The notes below the pieces were generated by a model. It searched no databases. It was not told the origin of the DNA and saw only the letters and a program-made list of their open reading frames with translations. Positions 24,877 through 33,617 of a DNA stretch of 64,000 nt are shown piece after piece (position 1 is the first letter of the stretch; the number at the start of each line of letters is the position of its first letter). The stretch is from Ectothiorhodosinus mongolicus (GTDB lineage: Bacteria > Pseudomonadota > Gammaproteobacteria > Ectothiorhodospirales > Ectothiorhodospiraceae), in NCBI RefSeq assembly GCF_022406875.1, contig NZ_CP023018.1:1192784-1256783 (forward strand), given 5' to 3'. The position numbers were made by a program, and so were the translations under genes.

Positions 24877-25619
24877 TGGCTGCGCGGATTCCCGACTGGA
24901 GCCTTCCAAATGGGGTGAAGGCCGCCTTTACTGATCGGCTCAATGGGGTCAGTCAAGGCTCATACGCGAGCTTTAACTTGTCTTTAGATGTTGGGGATGA
25001 TCCCGAAGCCGTAGAACACAATCGCGGCTTGCTGCAACAGGCGCTGGCTTTGCCCGGCCAACCTTGTTGGCTGAAACAGGTTCATGGGTGTGCCGTGGTC
25101 AACGTAGGTGTGGCTGAGTTTCCTCAGCGTCCCGAGGCGGACGCCAGTCTGTCTCGGGATTCGGGTGGTGTGTGTGCGGTATTGACCGCTGATTGTTTGC
25201 CTGTCTTGCTCAGTGACCTATCCGGCAGTGTCATTGCGGCCGCCCATGCGGGCTGGCGGGGTCTGGCTGATGGGGTGATTGAAGCGACCATCGAATCCAT
25301 GAACTGTCGTCCACAAGAGCTGACGGTCTGGTTGGGGCCGTGTATCGGTCCTAAGGCATTCTGTGTAGGTGAGGATGTGCGTCAGGCCTTCTTAAAACAG
25401 GATCCATCCAGTGATCAGGGTTTCGTTAAAACAGATACCCAAGACCAATGGCTGGGGGACTTGCAATGGCTGGCAAAGCGTCGCTTGGAAAAACAGGGTG
25501 TTAAACAAATTGCCATTGAGCGCGCGTGTACCTTTAGTGAGCCTGACACTTACTATTCTTTTCGCCGCGATAATGGCGTGACAGGTCGCATGGCAAGCCT
25601 TATTTGGTTTGCAGTGTGA
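24876..25619 (+). CDS. pgeF: PgeF/YfiH, purine nucleoside phosphorylase/peptidoglycan-editing laccase-domain protein
   Basis: 247 residues of the YfiH (laccase-domain, Cu-oxidase_4) family. The three metal ligands are visible: His in WLKQVHGCAVV, Cys in VLTADCLPVLL, and His in AAAHAGWRGLADG. The C-terminus FSEPDTYYSFRRDNGVTGRMAS is typical. Members are reported to correct peptidoglycan precursors with serine in place of alanine and to cleave purine nucleosides. It overlaps moeA by 1 base and birA by 4 bases, in one long transcript. Confidence 0.9.
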   Translation: MAARIPDWSLPNGVKAAFTDRLNGVSQGSYASFNLSLDVGDDPEAVEHNRGLLQQALALPGQPCWLKQVHGCAVVNVGVAEFPQRPEADASLSRDSGGVCAVLTADCLPVLLSDLSGSVIAAAHAGWRGLADGVIEATIESMNCRPQELTVWLGPCIGPKAFCVGEDVRQAFLKQDPSSDQGFVKTDTQDQWLGDLQWLAKRRLEKQGVKQIAIERACTFSEPDTYYSFRRDNGVTGRMASLIWFAV

Positions 25620-26233
25620 CAGCGAAGTTGGATTCCGAGGTGATTGGGCGGGTTTGGGCCAGTGGCCGGAAAATGCCCGCCTGTTATGTGTTTGATCGCT
25701 TGGATTCCACCAATGGCTGGCTGGATCGGGCCTATCGAGAGGGCATGCGGGGTCCGGTCATTTGTGCCACTCAGAATCAGTATGCTGGTCGTGGCCAGCG
25801 GGGGCGAACTTGGGAAATGCCAGTAAGCAGTGGATTGGCCTTTTCCCTGCTATGGGAGATCAGTGATTGGCCACGAATTGATTCTGAGGTGAGCGTGGCG
25901 GCCGCCAACGCAGTGGCCAATTGTTTGGTCGCATTGGGGGCGCAGGACATTGAGATTAAATGGCCTAATGACGTTCTATGCCGGGCAAAAAAGCTCTGCG
26001 GTATTCTCATCGAGTCTCATATCTCAGCTTCCCGGTCCGCTATGATTTTGGGTGTGGGCATCAATTTAAGCCTGCCTGATGGGTTTGATGTGGGCCAGCC
26101 TGTCACTGATCTGCGCCGCGCGGGTATTGAACCTCTGCCTGAGATCAATGCGCTTTTAGCACTGTTGGTTGCGGCCTTGATCGATATGCTGGAGGGGTAT
26201 CCAAACCAAGTCAGCTTTCGGAGTGATTCATGA
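25616..26233 (+). CDS. birA: BirA-type biotin-[acetyl-CoA-carboxylase] ligase (catalytic domain only)
   Basis: 205 residues from a GTG at 25616 that overlaps the pgeF stop as GTGA. BirA joins biotin to the AccB lysine. The biotin-AMP loop GRGQRGRTWEMPVSSGLAFS and the KWPNDVL catalytic block are intact, followed by KLCGILIESH and ILGVGINLSL. It lacks the N-terminal HTH that represses bio genes in E. coli BirA, and the C-terminal SH3-like domain is short or missing. So it should act only as a ligase (class I). The birA-coaX pairing is common. Its substrate AccB is encoded 5 kb away. Confidence 0.9.
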   Translation: MTAKLDSEVIGRVWASGRKMPACYVFDRLDSTNGWLDRAYREGMRGPVICATQNQYAGRGQRGRTWEMPVSSGLAFSLLWEISDWPRIDSEVSVAAANAVANCLVALGAQDIEIKWPNDVLCRAKKLCGILIESHISASRSAMILGVGINLSLPDGFDVGQPVTDLRRAGIEPLPEINALLALLVAALIDMLEGYPNQVSFRSDS

Positions 26234-27000
26234 AGTTGTTACTTGATGTGGGCAATACGCGCCTTAAATGGGCGCTTTGGGCCGGCCAAATGAGTTTGCA
26301 GCGAGGGGAGTTCACTCATCAGGGGTCAGATAGTGATTGGCCCAGCCTGTTGCAACGAGAATGGGCAAACTTGAGTGAAAAGCCTGATCAGATTGCTGTC
26401 GTGGAGGTGTTAGGCGGCGGATTTCAAAAGGAGCTAAGTGCCTTTGCTGCCGCCCAAGCTTGGCCTGCTCCGGCAGTTTTTCCTGCCGACCCAGCGCGCT
26501 TTGGACTGATATCTCACTATCATCAACCAGCGCAACTGGGCGTGGATCGTTATGCCGTTATGGCTGGCGCCCGTGCCTTGGGATTTGACAAGGCCATTAT
26601 CGTCAATTGCGGCACCGCGGTTACCTTTGATGTCTTGATGGGTCATCACCATGAGGGTGGCCTGATCATGCCGGGGCTAAGGCTGATGCGTGACAGTTTG
26701 GATCAGCTCTCCGGTATTCATGGTATGACACTAGGCGCCGAGGATACTCTGCCTGCCTTGAGCACGGCTGATGCGGTAAGCGCCGGTTGTGTGCAGGGGA
26801 TGGCTGCGGCGATCGATGGGCTGGTGAAAAAATTGCAAGCGCATTGGCCTGATGAGGCTTTCGATCGACTGTTAAGCGGTGGCGATGCGCAGCGCTTGAT
26901 GCCCTGGCTAAAGCAGGAGTTTCGCATCTGCCCTGATTTGGTGTTCAACGGATTAAACCTAGCTGCTGGGCTGAGTCTTGAAGCCAAGCCTGCGGGGTGA
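26230..27000 (+). CDS. coaX: CoaX, type III pantothenate kinase
   Basis: 256 residues. CoaX phosphorylates pantothenate as the first step of coenzyme A synthesis, without feedback inhibition by CoA. The ASKHA fold marks are LLLDVGNTRLKWALW at the start, LGVDRYAVMAGAR near residue 97 and VNCGTAVTFDVLMGHHHEGGLIMPGL. The RLLSGGDAQ near the end binds ATP. It overlaps birA by 4 bases (ATGA) and ends the moaB-moeA-pgeF-birA-coaX run. Confidence 0.95.
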   Translation: MKLLLDVGNTRLKWALWAGQMSLQRGEFTHQGSDSDWPSLLQREWANLSEKPDQIAVVEVLGGGFQKELSAFAAAQAWPAPAVFPADPARFGLISHYHQPAQLGVDRYAVMAGARALGFDKAIIVNCGTAVTFDVLMGHHHEGGLIMPGLRLMRDSLDQLSGIHGMTLGAEDTLPALSTADAVSAGCVQGMAAAIDGLVKKLQAHWPDEAFDRLLSGGDAQRLMPWLKQEFRICPDLVFNGLNLAAGLSLEAKPAG

Positions 27001-27046
27001 ATTGCTTCACCGCTTAGGCTGGTCTAACATGAGCGCGGTTTATTTT

Positions 27047-27122
27047 GCCGGAGTAGCTCAGCTGGTAGAGCAGCGCACTTGTAATGCGAAGGTCGTAGGT
27101 TCGACTCCTATCTCCGGCACCA
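27047..27122 (+). tRNA. tRNA-Thr (anticodon TGT)
   Basis: 76 bases with encoded CCA. GCCGGAG and CTCCGGC form the acceptor stem; the anticodon loop CTTGTAA holds TGT; GGTTCGACTCC is the T arm. Its 3' end is 4 bases from the stop of the converging fis gene. Confidence 0.97.
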
Positions 27123-27126
27123 CTTT

Positions 27127-27390
27127 TCAGTTGATGAGATAGTGTCTCAGCTTTTTGCGCAGTGTTGCGCGGTTCATGCCCAATAGCTGTGCAGCACGGC
27201 TTTGATTGCCTTCGCAGTGCGTCATTACCCGCTGTAGTAGCGCCGCTTCCACTTTTTCCATGACCATTTGGTAGACATTGTCTGAGGCTTCACAGCCTAA
27301 TTTGGCGAAATAAACATCCAGGGTCGTATTCACAGAATCCGCTAATGCCTCACATTCGCAGAGATCCTTAATGGTGGATTTATTGCTCAT
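27127..27390 (-). CDS. fis: Fis, nucleoid-associated DNA-binding protein
   Basis: 87 residues from the ATG at 27390, which overlaps the dusB stop (ATGA). The C-terminal helix-turn-helix is NQSRAAQLLGMNRATLRKKL, as in Fis and NtrC-type tails; the middle helix region (YQMVMEKVEAALLQRVMTHC) makes the dimer. Fis bends DNA and activates rRNA and tRNA promoters in fast growth. The dusB-fis operon is typical of gammaproteobacteria. It is a little shorter than E. coli Fis (98), at the N-terminal arm. Confidence 0.95.
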   Translation of the reverse strand: MSNKSTIKDLCECEALADSVNTTLDVYFAKLGCEASDNVYQMVMEKVEAALLQRVMTHCEGNQSRAAQLLGMNRATLRKKLRHYLIN

Positions 27391-28373
27391 GCCGCTAACC
27401 CCGTGTCGCGGTAAAAACCGCTTAGCCCCAGTTCCACTGCCTGACATTGATCGAAAGCCGTTTCCGCGGCCATGATGCGCTGTCTGTTTTGGTCGGCAAT
27501 GCTGAGGTCTTGTAGGTACCAAGAAAGATGTTTGCGGGCAGTCCTAACGCCCAGTGATTCTCCGTAAAAGCTATGCATGGCCTGTATGTGCTCAAGAATC
27601 AAACGCAGGCGAGCATCCCCCTGGGGAATCTCTGTGGGCTTTGCCCAACCCAATTCAGCAGCGATTTCGGCAAAAACCCAAGGCTTGCCCTGGGCGCCAC
27701 GACCAATCATCAAGCCATCAGCCCCGGTGACGGCCAATACCCGCTTGGCATCAGCGGCCGAGCAGATATCGCCATTAGCAATCACCGGCAGGCATGTTTG
27801 AGCCTTGACCTGGGCGATTGCCTCATAATCCACTGCTCCACTAAAACGGCAGGCGCGAGTGCGGCCATGAATCGTTAGCGCCTGGATACCACTTTGTTCA
27901 GCAATTTGTGCAATGCGCAAGGCATTCACATGTTCTTTGTCCAGGCCGAGTCGGATCTTTAGGGTCACCGGCAGTGAGACAGCATCGACCACGGCGCTGA
28001 GAATCTCGCCTACCAGAGGCTCGTCACTTAACAGAGCAGAGCCAGCCAGGCGCCGAGTCACTTTTTTCACTGGGCAGCCCATATTGATATCGATAATTTG
28101 TGCACCTCGGTCAGCCGCAACGCGAGCGGCCTCAGCCATCATACTGGGGTCGTACCCCGCAATTTGGAGGTTTCGCGGGGCCAATTCGCCCGACTGATCC
28201 AAGCGTAGGCGCGACTTGCGGGTATGCCAAAGTGAGATATCAGAGTGCACCATTTCGGACACGGCCATGCCCGCACCCCACCGCCGGCACAGCTGACGGA
28301 AGGGTAAATCAGTGGTTCCCGCCATCGGTGCAAGCACCAGTGGCGGAAAAATCTGGTGAGGGCCAATCTGCAT
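27387..28373 (-). CDS. dusB: DusB, tRNA-dihydrouridine synthase B
   Basis: 328 residues from the ATG at 28373 (MQIGPHQIFPPLVLAPMAGTT); the longer frame adds 39 residues that do not look conserved. The FMN TIM barrel has APMAGTTDLPFRQLC, the catalytic Cys in INMGCPVKKVTRRLAGSAL, and GADGLMIGRGAQGKPW for phosphate binding. DusB reduces uridine 17 in the tRNA D-loop. It precedes and overlaps fis and lies 35 bases after prmA. Confidence 0.95.
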   Translation of the reverse strand: MQIGPHQIFPPLVLAPMAGTTDLPFRQLCRRWGAGMAVSEMVHSDISLWHTRKSRLRLDQSGELAPRNLQIAGYDPSMMAEAARVAADRGAQIIDINMGCPVKKVTRRLAGSALLSDEPLVGEILSAVVDAVSLPVTLKIRLGLDKEHVNALRIAQIAEQSGIQALTIHGRTRACRFSGAVDYEAIAQVKAQTCLPVIANGDICSAADAKRVLAVTGADGLMIGRGAQGKPWVFAEIAAELGWAKPTEIPQGDARLRLILEHIQAMHSFYGESLGVRTARKHLSWYLQDLSIADQNRQRIMAAETAFDQCQAVELGLSGFYRDTGLAA

Positions 28374-28408
28374 GATGCTGCACATCATACCCCGACCGGC
28401 TGCCGCCG

Positions 28409-29287
28409 TTAAGGCTTGCGTGATCCTTCTAGCAGGGCCCAACCTTCGCGAATAGCGGCCAGACGCATGGAGAAATAGGGCTGATAGCACTCAATTAGCG
28501 CCTCCACTTGACGCTCTAGCAGGCCGGCGAGGATTATCTTGCCGCCAGTGATGGAGTGGGCTGCCAGCAGCGGTGCCAGCAATTCCAGTGGCTTGGCGAG
28601 AATATTGGCAATCACCAGATCAAAGCGCGCATCAGCTGGCAAGGCATCCGGCAAGCCGACCTGTAAATCCGTTTCAGGGATGTGATTGCGCTCGGCATTA
28701 TCACGAGTAGCCAGCAAGGCTTGGGGGTCAATATCAATGCCCACGGCATGTTTGGCCCCCAGCTTTAGGGCGGCAATGGCCAAGATGCCTGAGCCGCAGC
28801 CATAGTCCAGCACGGAGTCTGTGTTTTGGACATGCGCATCCAGCCAACCTAGGCAAAGCCCTGTGGTTGGGTGGGTTCCCGTACCAAAGGCTAGACCCGG
28901 ATCTAGCGTGATATTGATGGCGGCTGCCTGCGGAGCTTGGTGCCAGCTGGGCACAATCCATAGCCGCTTGCCAAAGGCCAGGGGTTTGAAATCTGCCATA
29001 CAGGCGCGGACCCAGTCTTGATCCTCGATGGTCTTGATGGCGACGGCGTTGGTTTCAATAGGCAGGTGTGCACAAAGCTCGGTGACAATCGTGTTTAAAT
29101 CATATTCGGCTTCAAAATGCGCATAAAGCACCACGTCTTGCCACAAGGGGGTTTCCCCAGGAAGGGGTTCGAGCAGGGGTTCGTCACCGGCGTCCTCTAA
29201 AGAGACCGAACAGGCCCCTAGCGCCCAGAGTAACTCTTCAGCGATCTCGGCCTGGGTCGCCGACAAAGATAATGCCAGTTGCTGCAT
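28409..29287 (-). CDS. prmA: PrmA, ribosomal protein L11 methyltransferase
   Basis: 292 residues. The SAM-binding motif VLDYGCGSGILAIAALKLGA begins near residue 160 and DPGLAFGTGTHPTT precedes it; NILAKPLELLAPLL is the catalytic Asn-containing block. PrmA trimethylates residues of ribosomal protein L11. The N-terminal 60 residues form the L11-recognition domain. The ATG overlaps the accC stop by one base (TGATG). Confidence 0.95.
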   Translation of the reverse strand: MQQLALSLSATQAEIAEELLWALGACSVSLEDAGDEPLLEPLPGETPLWQDVVLYAHFEAEYDLNTIVTELCAHLPIETNAVAIKTIEDQDWVRACMADFKPLAFGKRLWIVPSWHQAPQAAAINITLDPGLAFGTGTHPTTGLCLGWLDAHVQNTDSVLDYGCGSGILAIAALKLGAKHAVGIDIDPQALLATRDNAERNHIPETDLQVGLPDALPADARFDLVIANILAKPLELLAPLLAAHSITGGKIILAGLLERQVEALIECYQPYFSMRLAAIREGWALLEGSRKP

Positions 29288-30642
29288 CAGCTATTGTCCG
29301 CTTGCGCCTTGAGTTTTTTCTCCAGGTAATGGATATCCGTGCCACCATTTTCGAAAGCGGCATCATGCAGTAGTTCACGGTGCAAGGGGATATTGGTCTT
29401 GATGCCCTCAATCACGATCTCAGACAGTGCGCCACGCATGCGAGCTATGGCGATCTGGCGGGTTTTTCCATAGCTAATCAGCTTGCCAATCATCGAGTCA
29501 TAATGGGGCGGGACGCGATAACCGTTGTAAATATGCGTATCGACGCGAATGCCGGGTCCGCCGGGGCTGTGGTACTGGGTAATCGTCCCCGGTGAGGGCA
29601 TAAAACTCTGCGGATCTTCAGCATTGATACGGCATTCGATGGAATGGCCCCGCAGTTTGACCTGGTCTTGAGTGAAGGATAAAGGCTCGCCAGCGGCGAC
29701 TTGTATTTGTTCGCGAACCAGATCGATGCCACTGATTTTTTCGGTAACGGGATGCTCCACCTGCAGGCGGGTATTCATCTCGATGAAATAAAACTCGCCG
29801 TTTTCATAAAGAAATTCAAAGGTGCCCGCACCACGGTAGCCTATGCGTTGACAGGCTTCCACGCAGCGCTGGCCGATTAGCTGACGCTGTTCTTCGCTGA
29901 TGCCGGGTGCCGGCGCCTCTTCGATGACTTTTTGGTGGCGGCGCTGCATAGAGCAGTCGCGCTCGCCCAAACAAATGGCATTGCCATGGCTATCAGCGAT
30001 CACTTGGAATTCGATGTGGCGCGGTTTTTCCAAGTACTTTTCCATATACACCACGGGATTATTAAACGCCGCTTGAGCTTCATTACGGGTCAGCGAAATA
30101 GCATTGAGCAAAGCGCCATCGGAATGCACCACCCTCATGCCCCTACCACCGCCGCCGCCAGCGGCTTTGATAATCACCGGATAGCCGATTTCCTTGGCCA
30201 AAGCCAAGTTCTTCTCAGCATCATCGCCCAATGCGCCCCCTGAGCCCGGCACACATGGCACGCCTGCCGCCTGCATGGCAGCTTTTGCTGAGACCTTATC
30301 GCCCATCAAACGAATGGTCTCAGCACGCGGCCCGATAAAGACAAAGCCACTGGATTCCACCCGCTCGGCAAAGTCGGCATTTTCCGATAAAAAGCCGTAG
30401 CCCGGATGGATGGCTTCGGCGTCAGTGACCTCGGCAGCGCTAATAATGGCGGGAACATTGAGGTAGCTTTCGTTGGATCTGGCTGGGCCGATGCAGACCG
30501 TTTCATCGGCCAAGCGTACGTGTTTGAGGTCGCGATCAGCGTCAGAATGCACGGCAACCGTTTTAATGCCCATTTCACGGCAGGCGCGCAAGATGCGCAG
30601 CGCAATTTCCCCGCGATTGGCGATGAGGATTTTATCAAACAT
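29287..30642 (-). CDS. accC: AccC, biotin carboxylase subunit of acetyl-CoA carboxylase
   Basis: 451 residues, the family length. ATP-grasp features: [17 protein letters not shown] near residue 155, [18 protein letters not shown], and [16 protein letters not shown] with the carboxybiotin Glu/Arg residues. AccC carboxylates the biotin on AccB with bicarbonate and ATP, the first half of malonyl-CoA synthesis. It follows accB by 9 bases and overlaps prmA. BirA in the same window would biotinylate AccB. Confidence 0.97.
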   Translation of the reverse strand: MFDKILIANRGEIALRILRACREMGIKTVAVHSDADRDLKHVRLADETVCIGPARSNESYLNVPAIISAAEVTDAEAIHPGYGFLSENADFAERVESSGFVFIGPRAETIRLMGDKVSAKAAMQAAGVPCVPGSGGALGDDAEKNLALAKEIGYPVIIKAAGGGGGRGMRVVHSDGALLNAISLTRNEAQAAFNNPVVYMEKYLEKPRHIEFQVIADSHGNAICLGERDCSMQRRHQKVIEEAPAPGISEEQRQLIGQRCVEACQRIGYRGAGTFEFLYENGEFYFIEMNTRLQVEHPVTEKISGIDLVREQIQVAAGEPLSFTQDQVKLRGHSIECRINAEDPQSFMPSPGTITQYHSPGGPGIRVDTHIYNGYRVPPHYDSMIGKLISYGKTRQIAIARMRGALSEIVIEGIKTNIPLHRELLHDAAFENGGTDIHYLEKKLKAQADNS

Positions 30643-30651
30643 CAGTCAGTC

Positions 30652-31116
30652 TCAATCAATGACAAACATGGGTTCGCCGTATTCCACGGGCTGCCCATTT
30701 TCCACCAATACCGCCTTGATCACACCAGCGCGGTCAGCTTCAATCTGATTGAGCATTTTCATGGCCTCGATAATGCACAGCGTGTCACCGGCTTTCACAC
30801 TTTGGCCGATTTCCACAAAAGGCTTGGCGCCGGGCGAAGACGAGCGATAAAAGGTTCCCACCATCGGTGCAGTGATGGCTTCGCCGCTGACTTCTTCAGG
30901 CATATCCGCGGTCGCCTCTGGGTTGCCTGAGGGCGATGCCGCCGTTGGTGCGCTGGCAGGCGGCGCGCTGTATTGCGATGGCAGGATCATGGTGGAGCTG
31001 CTGCCGGCAGGTGCGCGGGTAATGCGGACCGATTCCTCCCCCTCCTTAATTTCAATTTCATTGATACCCGATTCTTCGAGCAACTCGATGAGTTTTTTAA
31101 CTTTTCTTATATCCAT
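30652..31116 (-). CDS. accB: AccB, biotin carboxyl carrier protein
   Basis: 154 residues. N-terminal [21 protein letters not shown] is typical; a Pro/Ala/Ser-rich linker covers roughly residues 35-75; the C-terminal lipoyl-like fold has [12 protein letters not shown] with the biotinylated Lys between two Met. It carries carboxybiotin from AccC to the carboxyltransferase in fatty-acid synthesis. It lies 6 bases after aroQ and 9 before accC. Confidence 0.96.
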   Translation of the reverse strand: MDIRKVKKLIELLEESGINEIEIKEGEESVRITRAPAGSSSTMILPSQYSAPPASAPTAASPSGNPEATADMPEEVSGEAITAPMVGTFYRSSSPGAKPFVEIGQSVKAGDTLCIIEAMKMLNQIEADRAGVIKAVLVENGQPVEYGEPMFVID

Positions 31117-31122
31117 TAGAGG

Positions 31123-31566
31123 TTAGCGACTTTGAGTTTTAGAGAGGGCGGCTTGCAGCGCGAGTTCGTAGCCGACAGGGCCCAGACCCATGATGACACC
31201 GGCAGCGATATCCGAGAGATAAGACTGGTGGCGAAAGGCTTCGCGCGCAAAGATGTTGGAAAGGTGAATTTCAATAAACGGGATGCTGACCCCTAAAAGC
31301 GCATCACGCAAAGCGATGCTGGTGTGGGTTAAAGCCCCCGGATTAATGATGATGACATCGATGCCTTCGCTGCGAGCTTGGTGAATGCGCTCCACCAGTT
31401 CATGTTCAGCGTTAGACTGAAAACTGAGCAGCTCGCACTGACGCTGTGATGCCTGCGTCTTGAGGGTGGCAATGATGTCATCGAGGGTTTGAGTGCCGTA
31501 GACATTAGGCTCACGCTGGCCAAGAAGATTTAAATTGGGACCATTGAGCAACAGAAGTTTTGACAT
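31123..31566 (-). CDS. aroQ: AroQ, type II 3-dehydroquinate dehydratase
   Basis: 147 residues, usual for the dodecameric type II enzyme. The N-terminus [21 protein letters not shown] has the Tyr-containing active-site loop; [18 protein letters not shown] and [18 protein letters not shown] carry the Asn, His and Arg of the site. It converts 3-dehydroquinate to dehydroshikimate. It heads the aroQ-accB-accC-prmA-dusB-fis run on the minus strand. Confidence 0.97.
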   Translation of the reverse strand: MSKLLLLNGPNLNLLGQREPNVYGTQTLDDIIATLKTQASQRQCELLSFQSNAEHELVERIHQARSEGIDVIIINPGALTHTSIALRDALLGVSIPFIEIHLSNIFAREAFRHQSYLSDIAAGVIMGLGPVGYELALQAALSKTQSR

Positions 31567-31732
31567 AATGAAGACACATCCTGATTGGATCGAGCCAGAG
31601 TGATGCCCGATGAAGTGTCAGGATTTTGCCGCAGTTGTACTTGGCTGTCCAGTGATCTGCTTTAAAGGCGCATTTTCGACGACATTGGCTTCAAAATACG
31701 CGAAGTTACGCGCATATTAAGTCTGTCAAACC

Positions 31733-33538
31733 TTAATACGCGACAGCCCCTTGTGCATGGCTAACGAAACTGCCTGCGCCAATATAACCGACTAGCCGAT
31801 AGTCTCGCAGCTCTTCGCCCGCGGTATCAAAGAAAATCATCGCGGGTGGGCCGAAGAGTTCAAAACGCTGCATCAACTGACGATCCTCTGCGGTGTTGGC
31901 GGTGACATCGACTTTTAGCAAGCGCACTCCCTCCATGGCAGCAATCACCGCGGGATCGCGAAACGTGGTGCGTTCCAAACGCACACAATCCACGCACCAG
32001 TCGGCATAGAAATCAAGCATAGTGGGTTGATTTTGCTGGCGGGCCATCTGCAGTTCTTGCTCCAGCTGCTCGATGCTTTGCACGGGTCTGAATACTAGTT
32101 CAGCCTGCTGTTGTTGGCCACCACCCATGGCCAGCCCGCTGAGCGGCCGGAAAACGTCACGCGCCCCTGAGGCAGCCCCGATCATCAACAAGATGCCGTA
32201 GACCATGAGCACTAAGCCAAAGCCTTTCCAAAGCCGACGCCAACCACTCACGTCATCAGCCAGGTTGGTGAGCGCACCCATATAAACAGCCGAGACGATA
32301 AGCAATACCGCCCACAAGAGCATGGTGGCCTGAACAGGGGCAACGCGCTCTAACAGCCAAATGCCCATCGCCAGCAGTAGCACGCCAAAAACGGCCTTGA
32401 CCGTATCCATCCAACCACCGGCTTTGGGCAGAATTTTACCGGCTGAGGTGCCCAGCAGCAGTAGCGGTAGCCCCATGCCCATACTTAAGCTAAATAGTGC
32501 TAATCCACCCAAGACTGCATCGCCTGTCTGACTGATATACAACAGCGCGCCTACCAAAGGTGCGGTCACACAGGGCCCGACGATCAAAGCAGATAAAAAG
32601 CCCATAATCGCCGCACCCAATAAAGTGCCGCCTTCCTGCTTATTGGAGATGTTGGCCAGCCGAGTTTGGATGCTGGTAGGTACTTGTAGCTCGTAAAAAC
32701 CGAACATCGACATGGACAGGGCGATAAATACAGCGACAAAGCCACCGATGATCCATGGGTTTTGGAAAGCCGCCTGTAAGTTGGCGCCCGCTAGGCCTGC
32801 GAAGACACCCGCCAAGGTGTATGTGAAGGCCATCGCCAGAACAAAGACCAAGGAGATGAAAAAGGCTTTGCGTGTAGTGAGGTTTTTCTGCCCGACGATG
32901 ATATTGGATAGGATGGGTATCATCGGGAACACACAGGGTGTGAAGGTCAGCAGTAAGCCAAAGCCAAAAAAGGCCAGAGCTACCAGCCAGAATCGACCAT
33001 CGGCAAGCTGTGCGGCAATGCGGTCTTGCTCAGATACCGGAGCGGCTGAACGCGTGTCCACAGTCGGGGGGCCGCGCGGTGGAGTGGCCAGACGAAATTC
33101 ATTCAGTAGGACCTCAGCGGTTTGAAAATGCGGTGGATAACACACGCCAAGATCAGCGCAACCCTGCGAGCGCGCGCGAACGGTGAATGACTCAGGCGCA
33201 TCCGTGTCTCGATCAATACTGATGCGGATTTGAATGAGATCACGATAGGTTTCAACGCGGCCAAAGAACTCATCTTCTTTCCAAGTGCCTCCCGGGCGGT
33301 CAATTTCACCCATGCGAACGCCATCGGTTTGCAGTTCGAATTGGAACTGCTCGCCATACATATAGTAGCCCGGTGCAATGCGCCATTCGGCCACCAAAGT
33401 GCTGAAGTCTTCCATGTAGGCCTCAAAAGCAAAGGCCTCGTCAGGGGGCAGCAACTCATCATCCATAAATGCCTGCGCCTGCCAGGGCAGAAGCATGATG
33501 AGGCCAAGTAATAGTATCTTGATGAGGGCTTGCTTCAT
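31733..33538 (-). CDS. dsbD: DsbD, thiol:disulfide interchange protein
   Basis: 601 residues. Signal peptide about 1-23. The periplasmic alpha domain (to ~170) has a Cys pair in QGCADLGVCYPPH. Eight membrane helices follow, with FTPCVFPMIPIL and VGPCVTAPLVGALL holding the electron-carrying cysteines. The C-terminal thioredoxin-like gamma domain has DWCVDCVRLER. DsbD moves reducing power from cytoplasmic thioredoxin across the inner membrane to periplasmic DsbC, DsbG or CcmG-like proteins. It lies 79 bases after the adaptor gene of the channel/thioredoxin set, so it may join the same transcript. Confidence 0.95.
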   Translation of the reverse strand: MKQALIKILLLGLIMLLPWQAQAFMDDELLPPDEAFAFEAYMEDFSTLVAEWRIAPGYYMYGEQFQFELQTDGVRMGEIDRPGGTWKEDEFFGRVETYRDLIQIRISIDRDTDAPESFTVRARSQGCADLGVCYPPHFQTAEVLLNEFRLATPPRGPPTVDTRSAAPVSEQDRIAAQLADGRFWLVALAFFGFGLLLTFTPCVFPMIPILSNIIVGQKNLTTRKAFFISLVFVLAMAFTYTLAGVFAGLAGANLQAAFQNPWIIGGFVAVFIALSMSMFGFYELQVPTSIQTRLANISNKQEGGTLLGAAIMGFLSALIVGPCVTAPLVGALLYISQTGDAVLGGLALFSLSMGMGLPLLLLGTSAGKILPKAGGWMDTVKAVFGVLLLAMGIWLLERVAPVQATMLLWAVLLIVSAVYMGALTNLADDVSGWRRLWKGFGLVLMVYGILLMIGAASGARDVFRPLSGLAMGGGQQQQAELVFRPVQSIEQLEQELQMARQQNQPTMLDFYADWCVDCVRLERTTFRDPAVIAAMEGVRLLKVDVTANTAEDRQLMQRFELFGPPAMIFFDTAGEELRDYRLVGYIGAGSFVSHAQGAVAY

Positions 33539-33571
33539 GATGAACAGCTGTCCTTAATCCAATTCAAATAT

Positions 33572-33584
33572 GGGGTCAGACCCC
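33572..33584. repeat. REP-like palindrome GGGGTCAGACCCC
   Basis: A 13-base palindrome in the 79-base gap between dsbD and the adaptor gene (GGGGTC, A, GACCCC). This short element recurs in intergenic spaces of many gammaproteobacteria as I recall, near REP-type or transposase-linked repeats. Only one copy was noticed in the window. Confidence 0.45.
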
Positions 33585-33617
33585 GCAAGGTTGGTATGGT
33601 TTCCGTCCTGGGTGCGT

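Noticed and set aside
27007-27040. Promoter of tRNA-Thr(TGT)
   Set aside because: The only candidate boxes (TTGCTT and TAACAT, spacer 17) match too few consensus bases to list as a feature.
31567-31732. Promoter of the aroQ-acc operon
   Set aside because: A TTGACA is present on the minus strand but no acceptable -10 lies at 16-18 bases; the 166-base gap otherwise shows nothing I can name.
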